From JAVBQF01 sp031549195 (GTDB lineage Bacteria > Bacillota_I > Bacilli_A > RF39 > UBA660), in NCBI GenBank assembly GCA_031549195.1, contig JAVBQF010000006.1, forward strand, positions 1-64,000: DNA of 64,000 bases, read 5' to 3'. The position numbers and the translations under genes are program-made. Below the pieces are notes generated by a model. That model did not search any database and was not told the DNA's origin. It worked only from the letters and a program-made list of their open reading frames with translations. This document shows positions 17,153-26,400 of the stretch, in pieces (the stretch's first letter is position 1; each line of letters opens with the position of its first letter).

Positions 17153-17284
17153 CTAAGATATTTATTGAATTATTAGTAAAATGGATAAATAAAAATGAAG
17201 GTTCCAATATTAACATGCAATTTTTTGTAGCACTGTATCGATTTTAAATGGTAACACATATATTAATTGCAAAGAGGTGTTAAC

Positions 17285-17335
17285 GTGAAGTATTATTACT
17301 TAAATCAATATGACATGGGATTTTGGAAATGTTAG
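17285..17335 (+). CDS. Putative leader peptide coupled to the patatin gene
   Basis: A 16-codon frame starts at GTG 17285, five bases behind a good AGAGGTG ribosome site, and ends with TAG at 17333-17335. Its last codons overlap the patatin ATG (17329) by seven bases, whereas the patatin ATG has no ribosome site of its own. Ribosomes ending here could restart on the patatin gene. Alternatively a frameshift separates a real N-terminus from the patatin frame, but the patatin domain looks complete without it. Confidence 0.45.
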   Translation: MKYYYLNQYDMGFWKC

Positions 17336-18207
17336 GCTTAGCATTATCTGGTGGCGGAATTAAAGCCTCAGCACATATTGGCGTATTAAAGGCTCTTGAA
17401 GAAGAAAATATAACAATTGATATGATCAGTGGAGCGAGTTCTGGTAGTATTGTTGCTACCTTATTTGCTATAGGATATAAACCAATAGAGATATTAGAAG
17501 CATTTAGGAAATATGCTAAAAGTATTCGTTATTGCTCACTTGATAATATATTGAAGTTGTTATATGGACTTACTTTTGAAAGAAAAATTAATGTAGCTGG
17601 TCTAAACGATGGCGATTTAATAGAAACTGAAATAAATAAATTATGTAATGAAAAAGGGATTAGTTTAATTGGTGATATAAAAACACCATTAATCATACCG
17701 GCTGTAAGTTTAAACAATGGGAAAGTATTTATGTTTTCTTCAAAAGAAAATAATGCTATTAGATCATATAAAAATGATATTATATATAGATATGATATAC
17801 CAATAGGTAAATGTGTTAGAGCAAGCTGCAGTTTTCCTGGTGTATTTGAGCCTGTCTTGATTGATGGGAATCAATTGACGGATGGTGGAGTTAGGGAGAA
17901 TACACCGTGGAAGGAATTAAAAGAGATAGGTGCTGATAAAGTCATTTGTATAGCTTTTGAAGAAGACATAGACGAAAATAAAATTTATACTAATTTTATA
18001 GATGTGATTGAAAATTCTCTAGGCATAATGCGATACGAATTAGAAAACTATGAACTATACAAAGCAAACTATGTTATTAAGATTAAGACCGAGAAAATAT
18101 CTTTACTTGATACTAATAAAATAGATGAATTATATCGATTAGGTTATAAGGAAGCAAAGAAACATATTCATAGATTAAAACAGATGATTAGTGAGAGAGA
18201 ACACTAA
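17329..18207 (+). CDS. Patatin-like phospholipase
   Basis: Patatins are serine acyl hydrolases that cleave phospholipids or lysophospholipids. The 292-residue protein shows the oxyanion motif SGGGIKASAHIG (residues 7-18), the nucleophile elbow GASSG with Ser37, and the catalytic Asp in LTDGGVREN (Asp185). The Ser-Asp dyad is therefore complete. No signal peptide is visible, so it is cytoplasmic or exported by a non-Sec route. It follows the AraC-type gene and lies near the VirD4-like ATPase, a setting compatible with a secreted effector; bacterial patatins are also ordinary lipid-turnover enzymes. The start is ATG 17329, apparently coupled to the leader ORF. Confidence 0.88.
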   Translation: MLGLALSGGGIKASAHIGVLKALEEENITIDMISGASSGSIVATLFAIGYKPIEILEAFRKYAKSIRYCSLDNILKLLYGLTFERKINVAGLNDGDLIETEINKLCNEKGISLIGDIKTPLIIPAVSLNNGKVFMFSSKENNAIRSYKNDIIYRYDIPIGKCVRASCSFPGVFEPVLIDGNQLTDGGVRENTPWKELKEIGADKVICIAFEEDIDENKIYTNFIDVIENSLGIMRYELENYELYKANYVIKIKTEKISLLDTNKIDELYRLGYKEAKKHIHRLKQMISEREH

Positions 18208-18332
18208 ATTACATATTTATATATAAGTTGTTATTAATTTATACTATAGATAATAACTGCTTGGTTTTAGCACTAATTAGAACTGGATCACATAGTGACT
18301 TATTTTAACTATATTTAAAATATAAATTAAAT

Positions 18333-18364
18333 CCTTTATATAACCAGTATAAAGGCTTTTTTTA
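18333..18364 (+). terminator. Terminator between the patatin and ABC transporter units
   Basis: CCTTTATA (18333-18340), 7-base loop, TATAAAGG (18348-18355), then C and seven T. The 125 bases before it show no gene. Confidence 0.85.
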
Positions 18365-18431
18365 TTAAGCTAAAAATCAGACACCTATTTTATTTTTGTG
18401 CTTATTTATCATATATTGTTATGAAGAGTAA

Positions 18432-18460
18432 TTGCTAAATAGTTATAAATTGTATATAAT
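18432..18460 (+). promoter_or_regulatory. Promoter of the ABC transporter/lipid kinase operon
   Basis: TTGCTA (18432-18437), 17-base spacer, TATAAT (18455-18460), then GAGGGGTG before ATG 18486. Confidence 0.65.
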
Positions 18461-18485
18461 TAATATTAGAAATGAGGGGTGTTTT

Positions 18486-19382
18486 ATGCTTAAAGTAAAA
18501 GATATAGTAAAATTTTATGGTAGTAATTGTGCTGTTGCAGGATTATCTTTTGAAGTAAAAGATGGTGAAATATTTGGACTTCTTGGAGAAAATGGAGCGG
18601 GTAAAACAACAACATTTAGAATAATTATGGGCCTACTTGATGCTGATAAAGGTCAAGTAACACTAAATGATAAGAAAATAGACTATAGTGTTACAGATCA
18701 AATAGGGTTCTTAACAGAAGAAAGAAGCTTGCTTACTAAGTTAACTGTAAAAGAGCAAATCATCTACTACGGTGTCTTAAAGGGAATGAAACAAGAAGAT
18801 ATCTTAAAAAAACTAGATACAATGCTTGAAGAATTTGATATTGTATCTTATAAAAATAGAAAGATAAAGGAATTATCAAAAGGAAATCAACAAAAAATTC
18901 AATTTATTTCAGCTGTTATTAATGATCCTAAGTTATTGATACTTGATGAACCGTTTACTGGTCTTGATCCAATTAACGTAGAAATGTTTAAAAATTATAT
19001 TCGTAAATTGCAAAGTAAAGGATGCTCTATTATATTTTCATCTCATCAGATGGATCACATTGAATTATTCTGTGAAAAGATGATTATTTTAGTAAAAGGA
19101 AAGGCAATTCTTTCAGGATATGTTAAGGATATAAAGAAAGATTACCAAAAGAGAAATGTTTTTATTAGAGGAGATTTTGATATAAAGGACATTAAGAAAA
19201 TAAAAGGTGTTGTAGAAGTAATATCAAAATTTGATGAATTTGAAGTAAAAATAGAATCAGAAGATATAGTTTCTAAAATATTTAAAGCTATTAGTAGTTC
19301 TAATGTTACTAAGTTTGTAGTGGAGGAAGCTACATTAAATGAAATCTTTATTGCTAAGGTGGGTGAGTATAATGCAAAGTAA
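18486..19382 (+). CDS. ABC transporter ATP-binding protein (ABC-2 exporter type)
   Basis: 298 residues. Walker A GENGAGKT (34-41), Q-loop region, a signature variant LSKGNQQKIQ, Walker B LLILDEPFTGLDP and the switch His in SSHQMDH are all present. The C-terminal 85 residues form the extension typical of NatA/YhaQ-like exporters. It pairs with the permease that starts 11 bases before its end. The substrate is not readable; related Bacillus systems are linked to sodium or drug export. The ATG at 18486 is set by GAGGGGTG; the frame opens upstream at 18432. Confidence 0.92.
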   Translation: MLKVKDIVKFYGSNCAVAGLSFEVKDGEIFGLLGENGAGKTTTFRIIMGLLDADKGQVTLNDKKIDYSVTDQIGFLTEERSLLTKLTVKEQIIYYGVLKGMKQEDILKKLDTMLEEFDIVSYKNRKIKELSKGNQQKIQFISAVINDPKLLILDEPFTGLDPINVEMFKNYIRKLQSKGCSIIFSSHQMDHIELFCEKMIILVKGKAILSGYVKDIKKDYQKRNVFIRGDFDIKDIKKIKGVVEVISKFDEFEVKIESEDIVSKIFKAISSSNVTKFVVEEATLNEIFIAKVGEYNAK

Positions 19383-20685
19383 GTTTTGGTTTTTAGTTAC
19401 ACAAAGTCTAAAAAAGCAGATGAAGACAAAAGCTTTTCTTATATCAAATATTATACTTTTAGTAGTATTAGTAGGTCTTATTAACATTGATACAGTTATT
19501 AATGCATTTGGTGGAGATTTTGATAAAGAATCTAATATATATGTTATAGATAATACAAATGAAAATATTAAGGATTCCTTTATAATAAACTATGATGCAT
19601 TAAGTAAAGCCTATGAAGTAGAAGAGGATGATAAAGAAGAAATAAAAGTTGCAACTAAATCAGTAGAAGATATGCAAGAAGAACTTAAGGATACTAAGAG
19701 TGTCTTAATAGTATTTGATACTGATTTGGAAAATATATTTAAAGTGTCAGTTATTACTGAGAAATATATGGATATGGTTCAAACGCAATTGTTAACACAA
19801 ACAATTAATAATACAAAATATGAATTAGCACTTAAAAATAGTGATATAGATGCCGATGAACTTGCAAAAATATATAATCCTCCAGTACTTGAAAGAGTTA
19901 TATTGGATGAGACTAAAAACTCAGAAGAAGAAAATATGAATATGATTATGGAAACAGTTTTTCCAACATTGATATTGCCGCTTTTTATGTTAATTATATT
20001 TTTAGTACAGATGATAGGGGCTGAAATTAATGAAGAGAAATCAACAAGGAGTATGGAAGTCATTATTTCAAATGTTCCAGCAAAAACACATTTCTTTGCC
20101 AAGATATTAGCTGCCAACGTATTTATTGTTTCACAAGCGTTGTTAGTACTTCTTTATGGAGGACTTGGATTTTTATTAAAAATGATAGTTGGGTCTACTG
20201 GTAATATGCTTGGTCAAGTAGGAAGTTTAATTGCCACAATAGCAAGTACTTCTATGATGAGTAAATTTATTGAGGTGATACCATTTGCCTTGATATTAAT
20301 TATATTATCCTTTGTAGCATATTCAGTATTTGCAGGAGTTCTTGCAAGCATGACAGTTACAATGGAAGACTATCAGCAGATGCAGATGCCTATAATGTTT
20401 GTATGTATGGCAGGATATTTCTTATCGATGATGGCAGGAGCATTTGAAGGCAGTATATTTATTAAAGTATTATCTTATATACCTTTTGTTTCAGGATTTC
20501 TATCGCCATCATTATTTGTAATAGGTCAAATAGGTATTGCAGATGTTTTAATTTCAATAGTAATACTTGGAGTATTCGATTACTTTATGATAAAATATGG
20601 ATTGAGAATATATAAAATTGGAATACTTAATTATTCAACAGATAAATTATGGAGTAGAGTCTTTAGTGCAGTAAAACAAAGATAA
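19372..20685 (+). CDS. ABC-2 type permease (NatB/YhaP-like)
   Basis: 437 residues with one N-terminal membrane helix (AFLISNIILLVVLVGLI), a large extracellular domain (about 45-200) and five or more helices in the C-terminal half, the layout of ABC-2 exporters of the NatB/YhaP type. It contains the family segment GAEINEEKSTRSMEVIISN. GGTGGGTGA precedes ATG 19372, which overlaps the end of the ATPase gene, so translation is coupled. It forms the membrane half of the exporter. Confidence 0.88.
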   Translation: MQSKFWFLVTQSLKKQMKTKAFLISNIILLVVLVGLINIDTVINAFGGDFDKESNIYVIDNTNENIKDSFIINYDALSKAYEVEEDDKEEIKVATKSVEDMQEELKDTKSVLIVFDTDLENIFKVSVITEKYMDMVQTQLLTQTINNTKYELALKNSDIDADELAKIYNPPVLERVILDETKNSEEENMNMIMETVFPTLILPLFMLIIFLVQMIGAEINEEKSTRSMEVIISNVPAKTHFFAKILAANVFIVSQALLVLLYGGLGFLLKMIVGSTGNMLGQVGSLIATIASTSMMSKFIEVIPFALILIILSFVAYSVFAGVLASMTVTMEDYQQMQMPIMFVCMAGYFLSMMAGAFEGSIFIKVLSYIPFVSGFLSPSLFVIGQIGIADVLISIVILGVFDYFMIKYGLRIYKIGILNYSTDKLWSRVFSAVKQR

Positions 20686-20698
20686 TCATGGAGGTTTC

Positions 20699-21619
20699 AT
20701 GAAAAAGTGTGTAGTAATATATAATCCGCATAGTGGGAAAAGTGTAAAAGAAAACTTTTTAGCAGAGTTTGTTGATACATTATTAGATTATGGATATGAC
20801 CCTGATATTAAGTTTTCTAAATATAAAGGTCATATTAAAGAAATAATAAATGAGCTTCCTGATACTATTGATTTAGTTATTTCAGTAGGGGGAGATGGAA
20901 CTTTCAATGAAGTTATGGTTGGTAATATGAAGAGAAAGAAAAGACTAGTAGTATCTCATATACCACTTGGTACAACTAATGATATAGGTGTAATGTTTGG
21001 ATATGGTAAGAATATTATTGGAAACTTAAAATTACTTTTAACTGGCGAAGAGAAGGGTATTGATATTTGTACCATTAATGGAATTCCTTTTGTCTATGTA
21101 GCAGGATTTGGAAGATTTATGAATATACCATATGAAACTAGTAGAGTATCGAAAAAGAAGTTTGGATATTTAGCGTATCTTTTTAGTGGAGTTAAAGATA
21201 TATTAAGAAAAAATAGAATGTATGATATCACTTATTATGTAGATGGTGAAGAATACAATGGAATATATGCATTTATGTTAGTGGGTAATGCTACTAGGAT
21301 AGCAGGATTTAATAATGTGTTTCCAGATGTACAACTTGATGATGATAAGTTTGAAGTATTGCTTTGTAACATTAGTAGAAAAAAAGATATTGTTAAGATG
21401 CTATATTACTTAAGAAAGACTAATATAACGAGAGTGCCGGGGTTCTATTTCCATAGAACAAATAATCTTAAGATTAAATTTAATGATCCAGATCATGTGG
21501 ACTGGTGTATTGATGGAGAAAAGCTAGAAAGCGATGATAATACGTTTGATGTTCAAATAATAAAGGATGTAAGAGTAAGGATACCAAAAAAAAATGTGAA
21601 CAAGCTATTCAAAATTTGA
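20699..21619 (+). CDS. Diacylglycerol/lipid kinase family protein (DgkB/YegS-like)
   Basis: 306 residues. The ATP-binding motif SVGGDGTFNEV and the PLGTTNDI motif (usually PLGTaND) mark the DAGK catalytic domain; the acidic substrate and metal site is in DDDKFEVLL. In Gram-positives DgkB recycles diacylglycerol released during lipoteichoic acid synthesis; YegS/BmrU relatives have less certain substrates. It starts 13 bases after the permease with its own GGAGG, so it is part of the ABC operon. Its TGA stop is inside the -35 box of the next promoter. Confidence 0.9.
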   Translation: MKKCVVIYNPHSGKSVKENFLAEFVDTLLDYGYDPDIKFSKYKGHIKEIINELPDTIDLVISVGGDGTFNEVMVGNMKRKKRLVVSHIPLGTTNDIGVMFGYGKNIIGNLKLLLTGEEKGIDICTINGIPFVYVAGFGRFMNIPYETSRVSKKKFGYLAYLFSGVKDILRKNRMYDITYYVDGEEYNGIYAFMLVGNATRIAGFNNVFPDVQLDDDKFEVLLCNISRKKDIVKMLYYLRKTNITRVPGFYFHRTNNLKIKFNDPDHVDWCIDGEKLESDDNTFDVQIIKDVRVRIPKKNVNKLFKI

Positions 21620-21644
21620 CAAAATGAGCTTTTTATGCTATAAT
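21616..21644 (+). promoter_or_regulatory. Consensus promoter before the secreted 21677 protein
   Basis: TTGACA (21616-21621), exactly 17 bases, TATAAT (21639-21644), plus an extended TG at 21636-21637. Every element matches the housekeeping-sigma consensus. The strong site AGAGGGGGAA follows before the ATG. Confidence 0.85.
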
Positions 21645-21676
21645 GTGCTTATCTTTTTAAAGAGGGGGAAATAAAT

Positions 21677-22555
21677 ATGTATATTAATAAAAAAACTTTA
21701 GCATTTGGAACAGCACTTACACTTGCTGTGAGTGGCTTAGCAGGAGATGCTTTAAGAGCGTTAGGGTTAACAGATGATGCAATCAACTTAAGTAATGGAT
21801 ATGCAGTTGCTGATACTAATGGAGAGGCAGCGGGATTAAGAACAGAAGAAGGAAATGACAATTCAGATAGTAAAAAAGAAAAAAAACCATCACTAAAAAA
21901 CTCATCTACTTCTGAATCAACACAAACGCCTTCACCAACACCAACGCTTTCGCCAGAAGACTTGAAAGTGGATTACATAGGAGGAATGCCAGCATTTTTT
22001 CCTTTTCTAGGGCCAGAGTATTTTGATGAACTATCAAATGGTATTTTGCCAGAAGAACTAAGACAAGACCCGTACATACATGTTATTGATGCCGAAAAAG
22101 GAATTTTTAAAGACGAATATGCTTGTGTTTCGTTTGATAAAGGACCAATTTATGAACCAGGAAATGGTCGTAAATTCACTCGTGGATATATAGCTTTTTC
22201 AAACGCGAATTTTGTTGTTGAAGTTATTAAAGATGTAGATACAAAAGAGGTGTTTTTTCAAGCTTATATAGCTGGAGAAATGAGTTGGGCCGATGTACCA
22301 GAAATATGTGGAATGATGTATAATTATGTGAGAGAAAACCAAAAAGAGCCCCTTATGGAACACTTAGATACAGCTGTTAGGGAATATTTAACTGAAAATG
22401 GGATAGATCCTGATAGTAAAACAAAAGAAAATGAATCAGATGTTAAAAGTGATACTACCAGTGCATCTTCTTTAACTATCCCACAACAAAAAGCAATTGG
22501 TAAAGCTTGGGCGCCAATAACAAGAAGAACAGCGCCTGGAAAAAATATTGTATAA
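21677..22555 (+). CDS. Secreted protein of unknown function
   Basis: 292 residues. The N-terminus (MYINKKTLAFGTALTLAVSG) looks like a short export signal. A low-complexity Ser/Thr/Pro linker (about 65-95) leads to a compact domain (100-225) with no motif I recognise, and the C-terminal 60 residues are again polar. No cysteine cluster or sorting motif is visible. The consensus promoter and G-rich ribosome site predict high expression. It lies between the lipid-kinase operon and the Tad/T4SS block and could belong with either. Confidence 0.75.
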   Translation: MYINKKTLAFGTALTLAVSGLAGDALRALGLTDDAINLSNGYAVADTNGEAAGLRTEEGNDNSDSKKEKKPSLKNSSTSESTQTPSPTPTLSPEDLKVDYIGGMPAFFPFLGPEYFDELSNGILPEELRQDPYIHVIDAEKGIFKDEYACVSFDKGPIYEPGNGRKFTRGYIAFSNANFVVEVIKDVDTKEVFFQAYIAGEMSWADVPEICGMMYNYVRENQKEPLMEHLDTAVREYLTENGIDPDSKTKENESDVKSDTTSASSLTIPQQKAIGKAWAPITRRTAPGKNIV

Positions 22556-22563
22556 TATAAATT

Positions 22564-22590
22564 AAACTATTGAGTTAATAGTTTTTTTTT
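22564..22590 (+). terminator. Terminator after the secreted 21677 protein
   Basis: AAACTATT (22564-22571), loop GAGTT, AATAGTTT (22577-22584), run of T. Confidence 0.8.
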
Positions 22591-22691
22591 GCACTAATTT
22601 AGTAAAAAATTATTAATTATATTGCTGGTATATATTTAAAAGCCTTTAAATAAAATCAATTTATAATAACAGTTAATTAATTGAAATATCT

Positions 22692-22719
22692 TTGAGTTTT
22701 AAAAAAGATAGTGTATAAT
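22692..22719 (+). promoter_or_regulatory. Promoter at the head of the Tad/T4SS block
   Basis: TTGAGT (22692-22697), 16-base spacer, TATAAT (22714-22719), followed by a TAGGAG ribosome site before ATG 22748. It is the first of about seven promoters in the block. Confidence 0.65.
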
Positions 22720-22747
22720 CTATAATATATGATAGGAGTATATAGAT

Positions 22748-23455
22748 ATGAAAAAAAATTTAATTATATTTACAATAGGTAGCTTTTTATTTTTGTTATT
22801 GCCATTATCTGTTAAAGCTTTACCAATTTGTAATTCTTCACAATATAATGTGTTGAAAGCAGAATCTTATAATCTTAAAATAACATATGATTTAATTGTT
22901 GATAGCAAAACAGAATATCCATATTATTTTGAATTAACATTTTCAAATTTAACTGAAAATATTAAGATAAGTTTTAACAATAGAATATATATGTATGGTC
23001 AAAATAAGGAGAATCCCTCAACAATAAAAATAGATGGTAATTTTAGTGGAGGAGAAAAATACGCTTTTCAAGTTTATGGATCTTATACTACTGGATGCAT
23101 AGATGAATATATTGCTGAAAAAAACATTTCTCTTCCAGTCTACAATGGTTATTCGGTAAGGGAAGAGTGTATTGGGTATGAACAATTTCCATTATGTAAA
23201 AAATGGTATTCAGGAGATATAAAAGATGAAGAATCCTTCTTAACAAAATTAGAAGAATATAAAAAGTCTTTAGAAAAAGAAGAAGATGAAGAAAAAGAAA
23301 AAACAACAGAATCTATATTTGATAAATTAATAGATTTTTACATTGATAATTTAGTTTATACTCTTTCAATAACTATATTGATAGTTGGTGGGATAATAGC
23401 AATTGTAATAATTAATAGTATAAAAAGAAAAAAACGTGTAAAGTTAGATTTGTAG
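22748..23455 (+). CDS. Exported protein with C-terminal membrane anchor (Tad/T4SS block)
   Basis: 235 residues. Signal peptide at 1-24 (hydrophobic stretch ending SVKALP), an extracellular beta-rich domain with cysteine pairs (ICNSSQ, TTGCID, EECIGYEQFPLCK), an acidic-basic linker (EEDEEKEK), and a C-terminal membrane helix at about 205-227 with a short basic tail. Topology is therefore type I, outside-facing. No family recognised. It is first in the block, 10 bases before the giant cysteine-rich protein, and may display or anchor it; that is inference from position. Confidence 0.75.
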   Translation: MKKNLIIFTIGSFLFLLLPLSVKALPICNSSQYNVLKAESYNLKITYDLIVDSKTEYPYYFELTFSNLTENIKISFNNRIYMYGQNKENPSTIKIDGNFSGGEKYAFQVYGSYTTGCIDEYIAEKNISLPVYNGYSVREECIGYEQFPLCKKWYSGDIKDEESFLTKLEEYKKSLEKEEDEEKEKTTESIFDKLIDFYIDNLVYTLSITILIVGGIIAIVIINSIKRKKRVKLDL

Positions 23456-23465
23456 GTGAAATAAT

Positions 23466-26400
23466 ATGAAAAAAACAATGAAAATTATATGTTTAATGTT
23501 AATCGTAATGTATGTTGTTTTTCCGCTTGATACATATGCTATATGGAGACAAGTTACCATAAATGAGGGAGAAGCTGCAGCACTACCTCATGAGGGAAGT
23601 GGTGGAACTGGTGTCGCTTGTACCGATACAGAAAAACAATGCTCTAAGGGGTGGGGAGTTGTTTTAAGTCTTTGGTATAGTGACGGTCGTAGTGATCCCT
23701 ACAGAATTGGTACAAAGCAAGTTTTAATATATAATTCAAGTTTAATTGCAAAGGTTACTCGTGTTGTTAAAGCTAAAGGTGGAGCATATTTGGTTGATGG
23801 ACAACAAACAAACGGATATGTGTGTAAACAAATTAGCGTGCCTAATAATTTTAAATATAATGGCAAGTATGATGTTTCATATGTTTGTAGAGATACAATG
23901 GAATATTTATGGTCTGATGTCAATTATGATTTATTTGCAAATGGTAAGCCTGCTATTGCAAAGCAAGATAACAGTCTTCCTAATCCTACATCTGGTTCAC
24001 TTCCATCATACTTAGAAAATTCTGTTACTGGAATATTTTCAAAAACTAGTTCTATAGGATTTGCAAAATCAATACAAGATATAAATAACAATTTTGCACC
24101 TAAAACACAAGTTAATTTGAGTAACATGAAATACTTTTATGTATCAGCCGAACCAGTTATTAGAGATATTCCAGAATATCCTAAAAGTCAAATATTAAAT
24201 GAGTTTTCATTTGGTGCAGTTGATGCAACAAGTAGCTATGTAAGTACAATGAAAACGAACAAGCCTGTAGGCTATAAGTGTGAAGATGGTACAAGGCAAA
24301 TACCCGAAACATGTTATAGAGAAGTAACAGTCCCACACACTACTATCTCTTCTTCAGCGTGTACACCTAGAAAGAAAGCTGAGGGTTGTTGGAACAACAG
24401 CCAAAATAAATGCGTGTGCATAACATCGGCAACAGAAATAGAACCTTATATTGGTGAAGCGATATATGATGTTGTAGGATATATATATAATAGAACTATA
24501 AAGGTTGAAGCAAATGTAGGACCTATAAGAAGACTCTGTATTTCAACTCCTTATTTGTTAGGTTTATATAATGATGGTGATGAGGGAACAACAAGAAATA
24601 AACACTGTTTCCGTGATGACACAACAGGACAATGTATTCCAAATCAATATCAATGGTATATTGGCCCGCATGCCTCTTCTGCAATAACTTTAAATAAAGC
24701 TATTAATTGTAATCGAGCGATTGCTAGTAATTTACCGTCTGTCTGTAATTCGCGCGGATGGTCAATATTGCCAAGTGATCCAACTACAATAAAAAACACA
24801 TTTAAATGTGGTGGAAGTGCTAGTGTGTGGGGAGATAAAAGTGGTCATCCAAGACCAGTTGGAATTTCTTTTTATTCAGCGACTACTTGTAGTGCGTATT
24901 GTTCGAATAGTGATGGAAGTATGAAAACAGGTGATGCACTATTAAAATGTGCTGAAGAATACTGTGATAATTATATCCCGTTTGATGAATTTGATCCTAA
25001 AGCCAAACGAGCATGTATCTTAGAAAAGTGCTTTTATCAACCGGAGTATGTTCCTGATGATTGTACTACTACTAATCCTAATGATCCTGTGAAGAATCCA
25101 GATAAGGCAACTAGTCCATTAAATGCGAATTCTTCATGTTCTATAAACCAAAGAACTGATATAAATATTGTTAATGATCCAGGAGTATTAAATACCTGTG
25201 TATCGCATGACCAATATAAAATAGTAACTGATAGAAATGGTAATAAATCATATTATCCGTTAACACCACTAGATATGAAAAAGTATCATACTATATCTTG
25301 TGTTGAGACTACGCGGGCTAAATTCTTGGATACAAGTATTAATACATTAGTTGCAGGACAGGGCTTGAACTACTTTACTAATGTATATGGTAATAAAGAA
25401 TGTACTGTATTCTTTGATACAGCTTCATGGAAACTTGATTACGCTAGTATTCATTCTGCTGACAATTCATATATTAATACTAAACCCAATGATAAAACAG
25501 ATGTTAGAAGAAAAAGAATGGTTCAACTATTAAACAATTTTAACAATGCTGCAAATCTAGAAGGAATCAAAGATTTGGACGGAAATTATGTAACTAGATG
25601 GGAAGATTTATCTTATGATACAAATGCACCTGTTGTAAGAACTGTTGTCCATGAAATCATTGAACAAAAAGAAGTAGCGTCAAGACTTTATACTTTACCA
25701 AAAACTTATGAGAAAACTAACAGAAGTATAAAAGTTATTAAGACGCCTAGTTCAAAAGCATATCCAATAAGCGTAATAAATATTAATGGTAAAGAGATAT
25801 CTGACTTTAATGTTAATACGTATGTGCAAGATTCGAAAGCAGATCTAGAATATACAATACCAGCTCAATGTTTAACAAGAAATGGACTATCACAATCATA
25901 TGAGGCTCTTGATGAAAAATGTCTTGCTGGTGATGGACGATCTAGGACAGTATATTATACAAATATAAAAGCAACACCAACAGAAAAAATAACTGGTAAT
26001 CGTGAACATCATGTAACAACTACAGTATCAATTAATCAAGCAAGTGGTAATGGATCACATGCTGATGTTAATATAAATGAGTATTGTACATACAAAATAA
26101 TAGGAAATTCAGCTTGCGTTGGAAATGATTGTGATCTTGGATGTGTTATTGGCGTAATAAGTGATAATTCAGATGAAACTGGTACAGCAACATATATTGG
26201 TGAAACAGAATTTGAACTTGCTATTCAAGATAATGGGTTATCTGATTCAGATTATATAACTGGATGGGATATAAAAGAGTCTACAATTGAATTAAAACCT
26301 GAAATAAAAGAATACACAACAAAAGCAACACTTTCAGGTATGAATGTGTGTCCACCACCTTATTTAACAAAAGTAGTTACTATCAAAGGTGTTGTTACAA

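Noticed and set aside
23746..24127. Overlapping frames on both strands inside the giant cysteine-rich gene
   Set aside because: They lack ribosome sites, overlap a well-supported gene with a signal peptide, and read as low-complexity shadows.
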